From Marinobacterium nitratireducens (lineage in GTDB: Bacteria; Pseudomonadota; Gammaproteobacteria; Pseudomonadales; Balneatricaceae): 64,000 nucleotides of DNA. The notes below the pieces were generated by a model, which saw only the letters and a list, made by a program, of their open reading frames with translations, did not search any database and was not told the origin of the DNA. Shown piece by piece: positions 35,877 through 46,286 of this stretch (position 1 is its first letter; the number at the start of each line of letters is the position of its first letter). The stretch lies in contig NZ_BMLT01000002.1 of assembly GCF_014645375.1 (NCBI RefSeq), positions 508,982 through 572,981 of the forward strand, given 5' to 3'. The translations under genes and the position numbers were made by a program.

Positions 35877-36112
35877 GACGTTAGGCGTTACTTGCAATGA
35901 CATTGCAACCAGCCGTCCCGAACCCGCGAATCGGAGGGTGGGTCTAGCGATGCAATGGCAAGTGCTTGAACGCTTGGCAGGGATTATGCGCATCGCGTAA
36001 CCCGTCAAATCGATCGCAGTACAGATCGATTGGTGTCGGCTGGCAGAGCGCATGCGGGGCGCCCCCGTAATGCGTAACGAGTATCCCGTCACCCGTCACC
36101 CTTCTCCCGTAT
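35873..36112. repeat. Heptamer-bracketed island with a copy of the dispersed element
   Basis: Left heptamers GTAAGAC, GTTAGGC, GTTACTT at 35873-35893; right heptamers CCCGTCA, CCCGTCA, CCCTTCT, CCCGTAT at 36085-36112. Between them, about 35931-36045, is a clean copy of the dispersed element: GGTGGGTCTAGCGATGC ... GCATCGCGTAACCC, then the perfect inverted repeat AATCGATC-N8-GATCGATT and TGGTGTCGGCTGGCA. The island fills the entire gap between the two convergent genes: it begins in one stop codon and ends one base before the next. Confidence 0.8.
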
Positions 36113-37399
36113 TCAGCCTTCCTCGTCCTCATCGCTGATGCTGGGGATATTGCGCAGCACCCGCACCGTTTTGATCAGGTTGTCGCTGATCTGCAGCGTC
36201 TCGATGCGGTAGCCGTTCAGGTCGAGGCAGACGTTGGCGTCCGGGATCGACTCCAGGTGCTCGGTGATCAGGCCGTTGAGGGTCTTGGGGCCGTCGGTGG
36301 GCAGGTCCCAGCCGAGGTTCTTGTTGATCTCGCGGATGTAGGCGGTGCCTTCGATGAAGTAGCTGCCGTCCTCCTGCGGGTGGATCTCCTGATTGCTGGC
36401 CTTGTTGGTGGCGGACAGCTCACCCACGATCTCCTCGAGAATATCCTCCAGCGTGACCACGCCCTGGATGTCGCCGTATTCGTCGACCACCAGGCCGATG
36501 CGGCGGCTTTCTTTCTGGAAGTTCAGCAGCTGGGTCTGCAGCGGCGTGCTTTCCGGCACGAAATAGGCTTCGCGTACCACCTGCAGGATCGCGGCCTTGG
36601 TGACCTTGCCCTGCTGAATCAGCTGTGCCAGGTTGCGCATGTGCAGGATGCCGACCACCTTGTTGATGTCGCCGTGGTAGACCGGCAGGCGGGTGTGGCT
36701 GGTATGTGACAGCTGCTCCAGCAGATGATCGAGGTCGTGATCCAGATCGATCCCCTCGACCTCGTTGCGCGGGATCATGATGTCGTTGACGGTGACTTCG
36801 CTCAGTTCCAGTACGCCGAGCAGCATCGACTGGTTGGACTGCGGCAGCAGGGCGCCGGCTTCGTGCACCAGGGTGCGCAGCTCTTCGGTGCTCAGGTGAT
36901 GGTTGTTGCCGGTGCCGGAGCGGATGCCGAACATCCGCAGGAGGCTGTTGGTGATGCCGTTGACGATCCAGACCAGCGGATAGATCAGCTTCAGCAGCGG
37001 CAGTAGTATGTAGGATGCGGGAAAGGCGATGCGTTCCGGAAACATGGCCGCGACCGTCTTGGGAGAGACTTCGGCGAAGATCAGGATCACCAGGGTCAGG
37101 CCGGCGGTGGCGATGGCGATGCCGGCGTCGCCCCAGAGTCGAACGGCGATGACGGTGGCGATGGCCGAGGCGAGGATGTTGACGAAATTGTTGCCGATCA
37201 GGATGACGCCAATCAGCCGGTCCGGTCGTTCCAGCAGGTGGCTCGCCTTGCGGGCACCGCGATGCTTGTTCTTCACCAGATGACGCAGCCGGTACCGGTT
37301 CAGTGACATCATGCCGGTTTCGGAGCTGGAGAAAAATGCGGAACAGAATATAAGGAAGATGAGAATCCCGATCAGGGTACTTATCGATGCGTCTTCCAA
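36113..37399 (-). CDS. CNNM/CorB-type transporter (HlyC/CorC family)
   Basis: 428 residues. DUF21 membrane domain with about four helices (residues 1-190), a CBS pair (about 205-330, IMIPRNEVEGIDLDHDL, VVDEYGDIQGVVTLEDILEEIVGEL), and a C-terminal CorC_HlyC domain (about 345-420). The family handles Mg2+ or Co2+ flux and includes YfjD/CorB. Transcribed after ypjD, divergent from ffh, the common gammaproteobacterial arrangement. The ATG at 37399 opens the first membrane helix. Confidence 0.93.
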   Translation of the reverse strand: MEDASISTLIGILIFLIFCSAFFSSSETGMMSLNRYRLRHLVKNKHRGARKASHLLERPDRLIGVILIGNNFVNILASAIATVIAVRLWGDAGIAIATAGLTLVILIFAEVSPKTVAAMFPERIAFPASYILLPLLKLIYPLVWIVNGITNSLLRMFGIRSGTGNNHHLSTEELRTLVHEAGALLPQSNQSMLLGVLELSEVTVNDIMIPRNEVEGIDLDHDLDHLLEQLSHTSHTRLPVYHGDINKVVGILHMRNLAQLIQQGKVTKAAILQVVREAYFVPESTPLQTQLLNFQKESRRIGLVVDEYGDIQGVVTLEDILEEIVGELSATNKASNQEIHPQEDGSYFIEGTAYIREINKNLGWDLPTDGPKTLNGLITEHLESIPDANVCLDLNGYRIETLQISDNLIKTVRVLRNIPSISDEDEEG

Positions 37400-37529
37400 G
37401 ACAGGGGGACCTTAGGATAACCGAGTGGATGTCCATTGTCTGGCCCGCTGTCGGGGCTGTCAAGGACTGCGCCGGCAAATGGGGTTTCGCTGCGGAAACT
37501 GCTGATTTTGCAGCTGTTGTCGGGCGGGT

Positions 37530-38324
37530 TCAGGCTGTTATCAGGAACTCGATCACCAGCTTGGTGCCGAAGAACGCCAGCATCAGCGCGACGAAGCCGC
37601 CAATGGTCCAGCGCACCGCCCTGAGGCTGCGCCAGCCCAGCAGCGCATGACCGGCCAGCAGGATGCCGTAGACCAGCCAGGCCAGCAGCGACAGCGTGGT
37701 CTTGTGCACCAGATGCTGGGCGAAGAGGTCCTCGACGAAGAGGAAGCCGCTGACCAGCGAGGCGGACAGCAGCAGGAAGCCGGTCCAGAGCATCTCGAAC
37801 AGCAGTCGTTCCATGGTCTGCAACGGGGGCAGGCTGGCGACCAGCCCGCGGGTGTGGTGCTGTTTCAGTGCGGTATTCTGGCGCCACAGCAGTACCGCCT
37901 GCAGGGTCGCGAGGGTGAAGATGCTGTAGGCGAAGATGGACAGCAGAATGTGGGTGATCAGCCCAGGGCCGTAGCTGCGGTGCAGGCTGGTGTCGGGGTC
38001 GAGGCTTGCGGTCAGCACGGTGGCGGCGGCCAGTGGAAACACGCCGACGAACAGGTTGTCGATCTGCTGGCGGCAGCTGCTGAGCAGTACCAGCGCCGAC
38101 AGGATCCAGGCGACCTGGCAGCCGACGCTGAAAAAGCCGAGATTCATGCCCTCGGGCTGGTTCATGACCTGGAAGACGGTGACGCTGTGGGCGATCAGGC
38201 CCGCGAGGCCGAGCCCGCGAATCAGGTTGCGCGAAGGCCTGGCCTGGCCCTTGAGGACCCGCCATTGCAGTGCGGTCGCTGCCAGATAGCAGAGCGCGGC
38301 AACTAGAATCGATGTCGGCAGCAT
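37530..38324 (-). CDS. ypjD: YpjD-type inner membrane protein (CcsA/heme-handling fold)
   Basis: 264 residues, about eight membrane helices, with the cytochrome c assembly (CcsA/ResC) fold: a conserved histidine in GPGLITHILLSIFAYS and HLVHKTTLSLLAW. Genes of this type are found beside ffh and corB in many gammaproteobacteria; their role is unproven, though heme handling is suspected from the fold. The ATG at 38324 is used. Divergent from ffh across 306 bases. Confidence 0.9.
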   Translation of the reverse strand: MLPTSILVAALCYLAATALQWRVLKGQARPSRNLIRGLGLAGLIAHSVTVFQVMNQPEGMNLGFFSVGCQVAWILSALVLLSSCRQQIDNLFVGVFPLAAATVLTASLDPDTSLHRSYGPGLITHILLSIFAYSIFTLATLQAVLLWRQNTALKQHHTRGLVASLPPLQTMERLLFEMLWTGFLLLSASLVSGFLFVEDLFAQHLVHKTTLSLLAWLVYGILLAGHALLGWRSLRAVRWTIGGFVALMLAFFGTKLVIEFLITA

Positions 38325-38533
38325 CCGGGTTCCTCCATGGAAAGGCGCCAGCCCGCGAGTGTCATGAGGGGTTCTGATTCGGGTGATGCCCGGTGCCCGA
38401 AGCGGTCGCGGTCATCGCTCCGCCCGCAGGCAGAGTCCGCCGCCCGCAGCTTCGGTCAGGCAAAAAGCCGGCCTAGTTTGTCACAATTTACGCGGCGGTG
38501 AAATATGAGGTGCCCCGTGCCTCGGGGGTCCTG

Positions 38534-38539
38534 TATAAT
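38534..38539 (+). promoter_or_regulatory. Probable -10 element of the ffh promoter
   Basis: TATAAT at 38534-38539, directly preceded by TG, 92 bases before the ffh ATG. No good -35 is visible at 17 bases, so it may act as an extended -10-like promoter. The rest of the 306-base ypjD-ffh gap holds no gene I can support. Confidence 0.6.
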
Positions 38540-38630
38540 GCCCGACCTTTGCGGCGTCGGAAACTGAATCTTACTGAATCCCCCGAGTCGTCGCCCGCCC
38601 ATCGCCGGCGTAGAGATACAGAGGCAGGAT

Positions 38631-40010
<1,380 letters not shown>

Positions 40011-40076
40011 CCGCCGGCGCTGCAGGTGCGGCGCTGCCTAAAAAATATCCAGAAAATGCTTTTTTCGGGCGGGGGT

Positions 40077-40151
40077 TTGACGTAGAATCTCCGCCCTGAT
40101 TTTTATAGGCCCGGTATCCTGGTTGCGGCGCAAGCGGCACCCCGGACCGGA
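40077..40151 (+). promoter_or_regulatory. rpsP operon promoter and leader hairpin
   Basis: TTGACG at 40077-40082 with TTTATA at 40102-40107 (19-base spacing), or alternatively TAGAAT at 40083-40088 as -10. Downstream, CCGGTATCC...GGACCGG (40112-40151) can fold into a leader hairpin before rpsP. Which element is used cannot be decided by eye. Confidence 0.45.
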
Positions 40152-40203
40152 AACCAGAACCGCGGGCGATCTCAAAACTCGCGAAAATAAAGGGACCATT
40201 CAC

Positions 40204-40452
40204 ATGGTAACAATTCGTCTGGCACGTGGCGGCTCCAAAAAGCGCCCCTTCTACCACCTTACCGTCGCTGACTCTCGCAATGCGCGTGATGGTCGCTTTA
40301 TTGAGCGCGTCGGTTTCTTCAACCCGGTCGCACGCGGTCAGGAAGAAAGTCTGCGCGTCAACCTGGAGCGAGTCGAGTACTGGCAGGAGCGCGGTGCGAC
40401 CCTGTCCGAGCGCGTTGCTCAGCTGGTCAAAGAAGCCCGCAAGGCTTCCTAA
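40204..40452 (+). CDS. rpsP: 30S ribosomal protein bS16
   Basis: 82 residues ([37 protein letters not shown]), normal length for S16. First gene of the rpsP-rimM-trmD-rplS operon, a conserved set joining ribosomal proteins and RNA processing enzymes. The ATG at 40204 follows AAGGGACCATTCAC; upstream in-frame codons to 40123 belong to the leader. Confidence 0.98.
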   Translation: MVTIRLARGGSKKRPFYHLTVADSRNARDGRFIERVGFFNPVARGQEESLRVNLERVEYWQERGATLSERVAQLVKEARKAS

Positions 40453-40473
40453 GCAGACGGGCCGGTTCGCAGG

Positions 40474-40989
40474 ATGTCTCTGGTAACACTTGGCAAGATA
40501 ACGTCGGTGTATGGTGTCCGGGGGTGGGTCAAGGTGCATTCGAGCACCGAGCCCATGGAAAGCATCCTCGATTACTCGCCATGGCAGCTCAAGATAGGCG
40601 GTGAGTGGAAAAACATCGTCGTCGAGAGCGGCAAAGTACATGGCAAGGGCCTGGTCGCCAAGCTGGCCGGTGTCGACGATCGCGAGGTGGCGCGGCTTTA
40701 CTGCGGTGCCGAGATCGCGGTCGACGAAAGCGCTCTTCCGCAGCTGGAAGAGGGCGAATACTACTGGAGTCAGCTGGAGCAGCTGTTGGTATATACCCTG
40801 TCCGGCGAACTGCTTGGGCGGGTGGATCATCTGATGGAAACCGGCGCCAACGATGTCTTGGTGGTGCGGGGTACGGCAGAAAGCATCGATCGCCGCGAGC
40901 GGCTGATCCCCTATCTGCCGGATCAGGTGGTCCGTGAAATTGACTTGGAAAAGGGTTGCATTCGGGTCGACTGGGATCCGGAGTTCTGA
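40474..40989 (+). CDS. rimM: Ribosome maturation factor RimM
   Basis: 171 residues. N-terminal RimM barrel (LGKITSVYGVRGWVKVHSSTEP) and a C-terminal PRC-barrel (YWSQLEQLLVYT, GANDVLVVRG, LIPYLPDQVVREID). It aids maturation of the 30S head with S19. 21 bases after rpsP and three bases before trmD, so co-translated in the operon. Confidence 0.97.
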   Translation: MSLVTLGKITSVYGVRGWVKVHSSTEPMESILDYSPWQLKIGGEWKNIVVESGKVHGKGLVAKLAGVDDREVARLYCGAEIAVDESALPQLEEGEYYWSQLEQLLVYTLSGELLGRVDHLMETGANDVLVVRGTAESIDRRERLIPYLPDQVVREIDLEKGCIRVDWDPEF

Positions 40990-40992
40990 GCC

Positions 40993-41742
40993 GTGAGGTT
41001 CGGTGTGGTCACCCTGTTCCCGGAAATGCTGGAGGCTGTGACGGCCTATGGCGTTACCGGGCGGGCCGTACGCAACGGGCTGATCGAGGTCGAGTGCTGG
41101 AATCCGCGGGATTTTACCCACGACAGGCACCGTACCGTCGATGATCGCCCCTACGGCGGCGGCCCCGGCATGCTGATGAAAGTTCAGCCGCTGAGGGACG
41201 CCATAGGTGCGGCCCGGGAAGCGCTGGGTGAGGGTGCGACAACGATTTATCTGTCGCCCCAGGGGCGCAAGCTCGATCATGCCGGCGTGCGGGAACTGGC
41301 CTCAAGGCGCAAACTGATACTGGTGGCCGGTCGTTACGAAGGTATCGACGAGCGGTTGCTGGAAACGGAGATCGACGAGGAATGGTCGCTCGGGGACTTT
41401 GTCCTGAGCGGGGGCGAGCTGCCCGCCATGACTCTGATCGATGCGGTGTCCAGGCTGGTACCCGGCGTGCTCGGGCATCAGGATTCGGCGGCCGAAGACT
41501 CCTTTTGCGAGGGGTTACTGGACTGTCCGCATTTCACCCGGCCGGAACAGTTTGACGGAATGCAAGTACCCGAGGTGCTGCTGGGCGGCAACCACGAGGA
41601 AATCAGGCGCTGGCGCCTGAAACAGCAACTGGGACGGACCTGGCAACGACGTCCGGACCTGCTGGAAGGCCTCGAACTGGATCGCGAGCAGCAGACGTTG
41701 TTAAACGAATACATCCGTGAGACCCAGGGGTCGGACGGTTGA
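40993..41742 (+). CDS. trmD: tRNA (guanine37-N1)-methyltransferase TrmD
   Basis: 249 residues with the SPOUT trefoil-knot fold: [35 protein letters not shown], and [12 protein letters not shown] with the knot segment [14 protein letters not shown]. It adds m1G37 to tRNAs and prevents +1 frameshifting. GTG start three bases after the rimM stop. Confidence 0.98.
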   Translation: MRFGVVTLFPEMLEAVTAYGVTGRAVRNGLIEVECWNPRDFTHDRHRTVDDRPYGGGPGMLMKVQPLRDAIGAAREALGEGATTIYLSPQGRKLDHAGVRELASRRKLILVAGRYEGIDERLLETEIDEEWSLGDFVLSGGELPAMTLIDAVSRLVPGVLGHQDSAAEDSFCEGLLDCPHFTRPEQFDGMQVPEVLLGGNHEEIRRWRLKQQLGRTWQRRPDLLEGLELDREQQTLLNEYIRETQGSDG

Positions 41743-41764
41743 ATACTCTCTCTAGGAGCGAGCG

Positions 41765-42121
41765 ATGAGCAGCAAAAACTCTATCATTCAGCAGATCGAA
41801 GCTGAGCAGATGGGTAAGCAGGTACCTGAATTCGGCCCGGGTGACACCGTTGTCGTACAGGTAAAGGTAACTGAAGGCACTCGTACCCGCCTGCAGGCGT
41901 TCGAAGGCGTTGTTATCGGCAAGCGTAACCGCGGCCTGAACTCTGCCTTCACCGTACGCAAGATCTCCCACGGCGTGGGCGTTGAGCGTACTTTCCAGAC
42001 TTTCAGCCCGACCGTCGACAGCATCGACGTCAAGCGTCGCGGCGACGTGCGTCAGGCCAAGCTGTACTACCTGCGCGAGCGCAGCGGCAAGTCTGCACGT
42101 ATCAAGGAAAAGCTGGGCTGA
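41765..42121 (+). CDS. rplS: 50S ribosomal protein bL19
   Basis: 118 residues, full length ([46 protein letters not shown]). Last gene of the rpsP operon; AGGAGCGAGCG precedes the ATG. A T-rich terminator follows at 42138. Confidence 0.98.
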   Translation: MSSKNSIIQQIEAEQMGKQVPEFGPGDTVVVQVKVTEGTRTRLQAFEGVVIGKRNRGLNSAFTVRKISHGVGVERTFQTFSPTVDSIDVKRRGDVRQAKLYYLRERSGKSARIKEKLG

Positions 42122-42137
42122 GTTCCGGTGCATTCCT

Positions 42138-42168
42138 GAAAAAGGCGGCCTGCGGGTCGCCTTTTTTG
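42138..42168 (+). terminator. Rho-independent terminator of the rpsP-rplS operon
   Basis: AAAAAGGCGGCCTGCGGGTC GCCTTTTTTG: stem AAAAGGCG(g)CC / GG(t)CGCCTTTT with a T run, 17 bases after the rplS stop. Confidence 0.9.
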
Positions 42169-42171
42169 TTC

Positions 42172-42240
42172 GTCATTCCCGTGTATGCGGGGAGCCCTAT
42201 GACCGGTATTGATGGATTCCTGCGTGCGCGGGGATGACGC
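42172..42240. repeat. CGTCATTCCCG-type interspersed repeat
   Basis: CGTCATTCCCGTGTATGCGG GGAGCC ... GGATTCCTGCGTGCGCGGGG ATGACG. The ends CGTCATTCCC and GGGATGACG are inverted. Repeats with these ends occur in many proteobacteria. No coding content. Confidence 0.7.
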
Positions 42241-42371
42241 TGCCTCACCATTCATGCCTGCCGGTCTACTGTTGTTCCATACCCTTGACAGAGCGATAGC
42301 CATTTCCCGGCAACAGTCCTAGAATAGGGGATCAGTAAGCCGGTACTGACGGATCGCAAGGAGCTGTATAG

Positions 42372-43844
42372 ATGGGAAAGCTGGTCAAGGGGCTGGGTGT
42401 GCTGCTGGTGCCGGTGGCGGTCGCGGGTGGCGCCTACGGATATTACTGGTATCAGGTCAAGACCAGTGTCGATCAGCTCGCCGAGTCGATGGCGCCTTTC
42501 GCCCGTCTCAGCTACGACCGGGTCGTAGCGGGTCTCGATGGTACGGCCGGCGTCAGTGGCGTCAGGCTGGTGCCGGGTGGCAGCAATGATGCCATCAGCA
42601 TCGGGTCTGTGCTGTTCCACGCCCCCGATCCCCTGTTTTACCTCAACGCCGAGGAGCGCCTGCGCCAGGAGGCCTGGCCGGAGCAGTTGTCGCTTGAACT
42701 CAAGGGGCTGCAGCTCGACCTGGGAGCCGACTATCTGGTCCAGTGGGAGCAGATGGCCGAGGCCCTTGAAGCCCAGAGTGGACTGCCCGCCGAAGCCGGC
42801 ACCAGTTTCGAGGCGCTGGGCTGCGGCGATGTCGAGCGTTTCGATCTCGCAGCGACCCGGGCCATGGGCTATCAGCGTCTGAGTCTGGACGCGCGCCTGG
42901 GGATGCAGTTCGTGCCCCGCCAGCAGGTGCTGACACTGCGCAGCGACGCCACTGTCGATGGCATGGCTCAGACCGGCGTTGCCGTCGAGCTTTCAACCGG
43001 GACGGCCGTGCTGTCGGCGCAGGCGCTGGCAGCGGCGCAGCCGACTCTCAAGCGTGTCACCTTCGATTACAGCGACCTCGGTTACAACCCGCGGCGCAAC
43101 AGCTACTGCGCCAAGCAAGCCGATATGGCGCCGGACGACTATCCGCAGTATCACAGCGGCCTGTTGCAGGCGGAACTCAAGCGCCTTGGCTGGTCGGTTC
43201 CCGACGAGCTGGTCAATGCCTACGCCGACCTGCAGCGGCCCCGTGCCATCATGCAGCTCTCTGCCGAACCGCCTCCGGGCTTTGGCCCCGAGTCGCTGGG
43301 CACCATCAGCTCGCCCGAACAGCTTTTGGACCTGTTCAACCTCAAAGTCTCCGTCAATGGTCGCCGGCAGGATCTGAGCGAGGTTCGCTGGTCGCTGCTC
43401 GACGACGAGGCGCTTGCCGCGGCCGCCTCGGGTGCGGACGGCAGCGTCAGCAGCGAAAGTGTCGGCTCCGTCGCCAGCGAAGCCGCGGCCGCGCAGCCCG
43501 AGGAACCGGCCGAGCCCGATCTGGTCGTCGAGCTAGAGGCGCCGGCACCCGAACCGCAGCCTCCGGCCGTGACCATCACCGACCCGGACGTGGTCGAGGT
43601 GATGCCGGGAATCGTGGTCAAGGCGAAAGAGGCGGAGAAAGGCTTCAAGCCAACGGCGCTCAAGGATGCCCATGCCTACTCCGGCAAACCCGTCCGTCTG
43701 CGGACCTACTTCGGCCGCAATATCGAGGGTACGCTGTTGCGGGTCAGCAACGGTACCCTGGAGGTCGAGCAGCGGCTCGATCGTGGCGTGGCGGTGTTTC
43801 CGATTGCCGCCGACAAGGTTTCCGAGCTCTCGATCTACCGCTGA
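42372..43844 (+). CDS. Membrane-anchored protein of unknown function with C-terminal small beta-barrel
   Basis: 490 residues; not recognised as a named family. One N-terminal hydrophobic helix (GLGVLLVPVAVAGGAYGYYW) anchors it, with the rest probably periplasmic. The middle, about 40-340, looks beta-rich. About 345-405 is an Ala/Glu/Pro-rich linker. The C-terminal 60 residues (SGKPVRLRTYFGRNIEGTLL, VSNGTLEVEQRL, AADKVSELSIYR) have the strand-turn pattern of an SH3/Sm-like barrel. Placed between rplS and xerD; an uncharacterised gene is found in this position in Pseudomonas too. Only two cysteines. No function is assigned. Confidence 0.85.
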   Translation: MGKLVKGLGVLLVPVAVAGGAYGYYWYQVKTSVDQLAESMAPFARLSYDRVVAGLDGTAGVSGVRLVPGGSNDAISIGSVLFHAPDPLFYLNAEERLRQEAWPEQLSLELKGLQLDLGADYLVQWEQMAEALEAQSGLPAEAGTSFEALGCGDVERFDLAATRAMGYQRLSLDARLGMQFVPRQQVLTLRSDATVDGMAQTGVAVELSTGTAVLSAQALAAAQPTLKRVTFDYSDLGYNPRRNSYCAKQADMAPDDYPQYHSGLLQAELKRLGWSVPDELVNAYADLQRPRAIMQLSAEPPPGFGPESLGTISSPEQLLDLFNLKVSVNGRRQDLSEVRWSLLDDEALAAAASGADGSVSSESVGSVASEAAAAQPEEPAEPDLVVELEAPAPEPQPPAVTITDPDVVEVMPGIVVKAKEAEKGFKPTALKDAHAYSGKPVRLRTYFGRNIEGTLLRVSNGTLEVEQRLDRGVAVFPIAADKVSELSIYR

Positions 43845-43847
43845 GTC

Positions 43848-44786
43848 GTGACTGAAGCTGCAGTGGTCGATGGTCGCCTGCGGCGCCGTCTGCCCGGCGA
43901 CGCCGACCAGCGCGATATCGAAGGCTATCTCGACGCGGTCTGGCTCGAAAAGGGACTGAGTCGCAATACCCTGGCGTCGTACCGGCGTGACCTCTCGCAC
44001 TATGCCTGCTGGCTCAACGGGCATGATGTGTCGCTGCTGCAGGCCGACCAGGCCTGGCTGCGGCGTTATCTGGACTGGCGTTTGCAGGCCCGTCTCAAGG
44101 CCAGCTCCACCGCGCGTCAGCTTTCCTGCCTGCGAGGCTTTTACCGCTACTGGTTGCGGGAAGAGCGTATCGCCGCCGACCCCACGCTCAATATCGACAG
44201 CCCCCGGCGTGGTCGTCCCTTGCCCAAAACCCTGACCGAAGACGATGTCGACCGCCTGCTCGCCGCGCCATCGCTGGAGGAGCCTCTGGGGTTGCGCGAT
44301 CGCGCCATGCTCGAGGTGCTGTACGCCACGGGGGTGCGGGTTTCGGAACTGGTGGAGCTGACACGTGGGCAGCTCAACCTGAGGCAGGGGCTGATACGGG
44401 TATTCGGCAAGGGCAGCAAGGAACGCCTGGTGCCGCTCGGCGAGGAGGCGGCCGACTGGTTGCAGCGCTATATGAGGGAGGCGCGGCCGGAGCTGGCGCC
44501 GCCGGGCTCGGAGGTGCTGTTCCCCAGTCTGCGCGGCCGGCAGATGACGCGCCAGACCTTCTGGCATCGTGTCAAGCGCCATGCCCAGGAGGCCGGCATC
44601 GACAAACCGCTGTCACCTCACGTGGTGCGTCATGCCTTCGCGACCCATCTGGTCAATCACGGCGCGGACCTGCGTGTGGTGCAGATGCTGTTGGGGCACA
44701 GTGATCTGTCCACCACTCAGATCTATACCCATATCGCGCAGCAGCGCCTGCAGTCGCTGCATCGCGAGCATCATCCGAGGGGGTGA
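43848..44786 (+). CDS. xerD: Site-specific tyrosine recombinase XerD
   Basis: 312 residues. N-terminal SAM-like core-binding domain (IEGYLDAVWLEKGLSRNTLASYRRDL), catalytic domain with Arg in ATGVRVSELVEL, Lys in GKGSKERLVP, HVVRHAF, GHSDLSTTQ and Tyr in IYTH. With XerC it resolves chromosome dimers at dif under FtsK. GTG start three bases after the preceding stop. Neighbour dsbC is the usual partner in Pseudomonas. Confidence 0.97.
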   Translation: MTEAAVVDGRLRRRLPGDADQRDIEGYLDAVWLEKGLSRNTLASYRRDLSHYACWLNGHDVSLLQADQAWLRRYLDWRLQARLKASSTARQLSCLRGFYRYWLREERIAADPTLNIDSPRRGRPLPKTLTEDDVDRLLAAPSLEEPLGLRDRAMLEVLYATGVRVSELVELTRGQLNLRQGLIRVFGKGSKERLVPLGEEAADWLQRYMREARPELAPPGSEVLFPSLRGRQMTRQTFWHRVKRHAQEAGIDKPLSPHVVRHAFATHLVNHGADLRVVQMLLGHSDLSTTQIYTHIAQQRLQSLHREHHPRG

Positions 44787-44791
44787 TTTTC

Positions 44792-44872
44792 CTGTAGGAG
44801 CTCGCTCTGCGAGCGAACCGGGATTCGCTTCAGGTTATGCAGTCGGTTCGCCCGGAAACCGGTCTCCTACGG
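44792..44872. repeat. REP pair (inverted) between xerD and dsbC
   Basis: GTAGGAGCTCGCTCTGCGAG CGAACC faces GGTTCGCCCGGAAACCGGTC TCCTACGG: two REP-like units in opposite orientation, together able to form a long hairpin. Same family as at 45.95 and 56.6 kb. Confidence 0.8.
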
Positions 44873-44977
44873 CTCTACGGGGGCCGCGTCCTGGTCTTTG
44901 CGATATACTCCGGGAACTAGTGCCGCCCCGGCGCGTCTGACCGGACATGGCAAATTTCATCTGATATCGAGGACACT

Positions 44978-45730
44978 ATGCGTAAAACGATCCTGAGCGC
45001 CCTGCTGGCGATGAGTGTGAGCGGGGCGCTGCAGGCGGCCGATGTCGACCAGGCCGTGGTCGACACCATCACCGGTCAGTTGATGAAAGTCGATGCCCGT
45101 ATTCCGGTGGAGTCTGTGCTGCCCTCGCAAATGCCGGGTATTTACGAAGTGGTACTCGGAACCGGTGAGGTGCTGTACGCCGATGAGAAGGGTGAGTACT
45201 TCATGCTCGGTCAGCTTTATCGCCTCAACGACGAGCAGGGCTTCGTCAACCTGACCGAAGAAAAACTCAAGGCCAAGCGGCAGGAGTTGATCGCCGGGGT
45301 CGCCGCCGAGGATCGTATCTCGTTCAAGCCTGAAGGTGAAGTCAAGGCCACCATTGCGGTGTTCACCGACGTCGATTGCCCCTATTGCCGCAAGCTGCAT
45401 CAGGAGGTCGACGAACTCAACGCGCTCGGCATCCAGGTCGACTATCTGGCGTTTCCCCGCGGCGGCGAGCGTTCCGGTGCCTACGCCAAGATGCAGTCGA
45501 TCTGGTGTAACGATCCGGCGCAGCGCCCGGCCGACATGACCCGGGTCAAGAGCGGCGGCTCGATCGAGCCCAAGGACTGCGATTCGCCGGTGATGGAGCA
45601 GTTCGCGCTGGGCCAGAAGGTCGGCGTTACCGGCACTCCGGCGCTGGTTTTCCCAGATGGCAGCTTGGTACCCGGTTACGTGCCTGCCGATCGTCTGGCG
45701 CAGATGCTGGGCCTGAATGCGGTCGAGTAG
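44978..45730 (+). CDS. dsbC: Thiol:disulfide interchange protein DsbC
   Basis: 250 residues. Signal peptide cleaved near LQA-ADV, N-terminal dimerisation domain (about 21-90), and a thioredoxin-like catalytic domain with CPYC in FTDVDCPYCRKLH. The cis-Pro loop is VTGTPALVFPDG. It isomerises wrong disulfides in the periplasm and is kept reduced by DsbD. A -10-like TATACT lies at 44904-44909. Its stop is immediately followed by a heptamer island. Confidence 0.96.
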   Translation: MRKTILSALLAMSVSGALQAADVDQAVVDTITGQLMKVDARIPVESVLPSQMPGIYEVVLGTGEVLYADEKGEYFMLGQLYRLNDEQGFVNLTEEKLKAKRQELIAGVAAEDRISFKPEGEVKATIAVFTDVDCPYCRKLHQEVDELNALGIQVDYLAFPRGGERSGAYAKMQSIWCNDPAQRPADMTRVKSGGSIEPKDCDSPVMEQFALGQKVGVTGTPALVFPDGSLVPGYVPADRLAQMLGLNAVE

Positions 45731-46142
45731 GTGGCGAGTCGGAAGTGGTGAGTGCTTAGGCGTTAGGCGTAAAACGTACAGCTGCGACTGCGGTCAATCG
45801 GATCCTCGATGGGAGGATGGGTAGAGCGATGCACCGGTATGGGCATGATCGGTAGCAATACCGTTGGGGCATCGCGAACCCCGTTAAATCGATCGCAGTA
45901 CAGATCGTTTGGCGTCCGTTGGCGCGGACGAGAACAAACGCAGGTAGGAGCTCGCTGCGCGAGCGAACCCTGGCAGCGTGCTGCAAGGCTGTTCGCCCAC
46001 GGAGTGGGCTCCTACGTCCGCTGCGCGGGAGCTGCGGCGCGCGGCGAACGGGTTTGAGGCAGCGGTCGACAGCTAACGGCCGGCAATCACACTGATTCAC
46101 GCCTCACGCCTCACGCCTCACGCCTCACGCCTCACGCCTCAC
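45731..46142. repeat. Heptamer-bracketed island between dsbC and hom with dispersed element and REP pair
   Basis: Left heptamers GTGAGTG, CTTAGGC, GTTAGGC, GTAAAAC, GTACAGC at 45748-45782. Then a copy of the dispersed element (about 45811-45930: GGATGGGTAGAGCGATGC, GGGCATCGCGAACCCC, AATCGATCGCAGTACAGATCG), a REP pair (45944-46018), and six perfect GCCTCAC copies at 46101-46142 preceded by ACTGATTCAC. No gene seen in the whole 45731-46286 gap. Confidence 0.85.
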
Positions 46143-46185
46143 GCCTTTCTTTTCGCCCCCTATCCAATCCGGGGCCTTTAACCGC

Positions 46186-46191
46186 TATAAT
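46186..46191 (+). promoter_or_regulatory. Probable -10 element of the hom promoter
   Basis: TATAAT at 46186-46191, about 95 bases before the hom start, with a weak -35. It begins 43 bases beyond the right heptamer array, so the island insertion left the promoter intact. Confidence 0.6.
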
Positions 46192-46286
46192 ACTTCCCCT
46201 TTTTTGCCGCGGACGCGGTGTGCGTCGTCGGATCCTCCGGCGTGCACGGGCAATCGGATCGACTCCGCAACGAGTGAGGTATTGAT

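Noticed and set aside
42285-42325. TTGACA...TAGAAT promoter for the gene at 42372
   Set aside because: The two boxes are 29 bases apart, too far for sigma-70.
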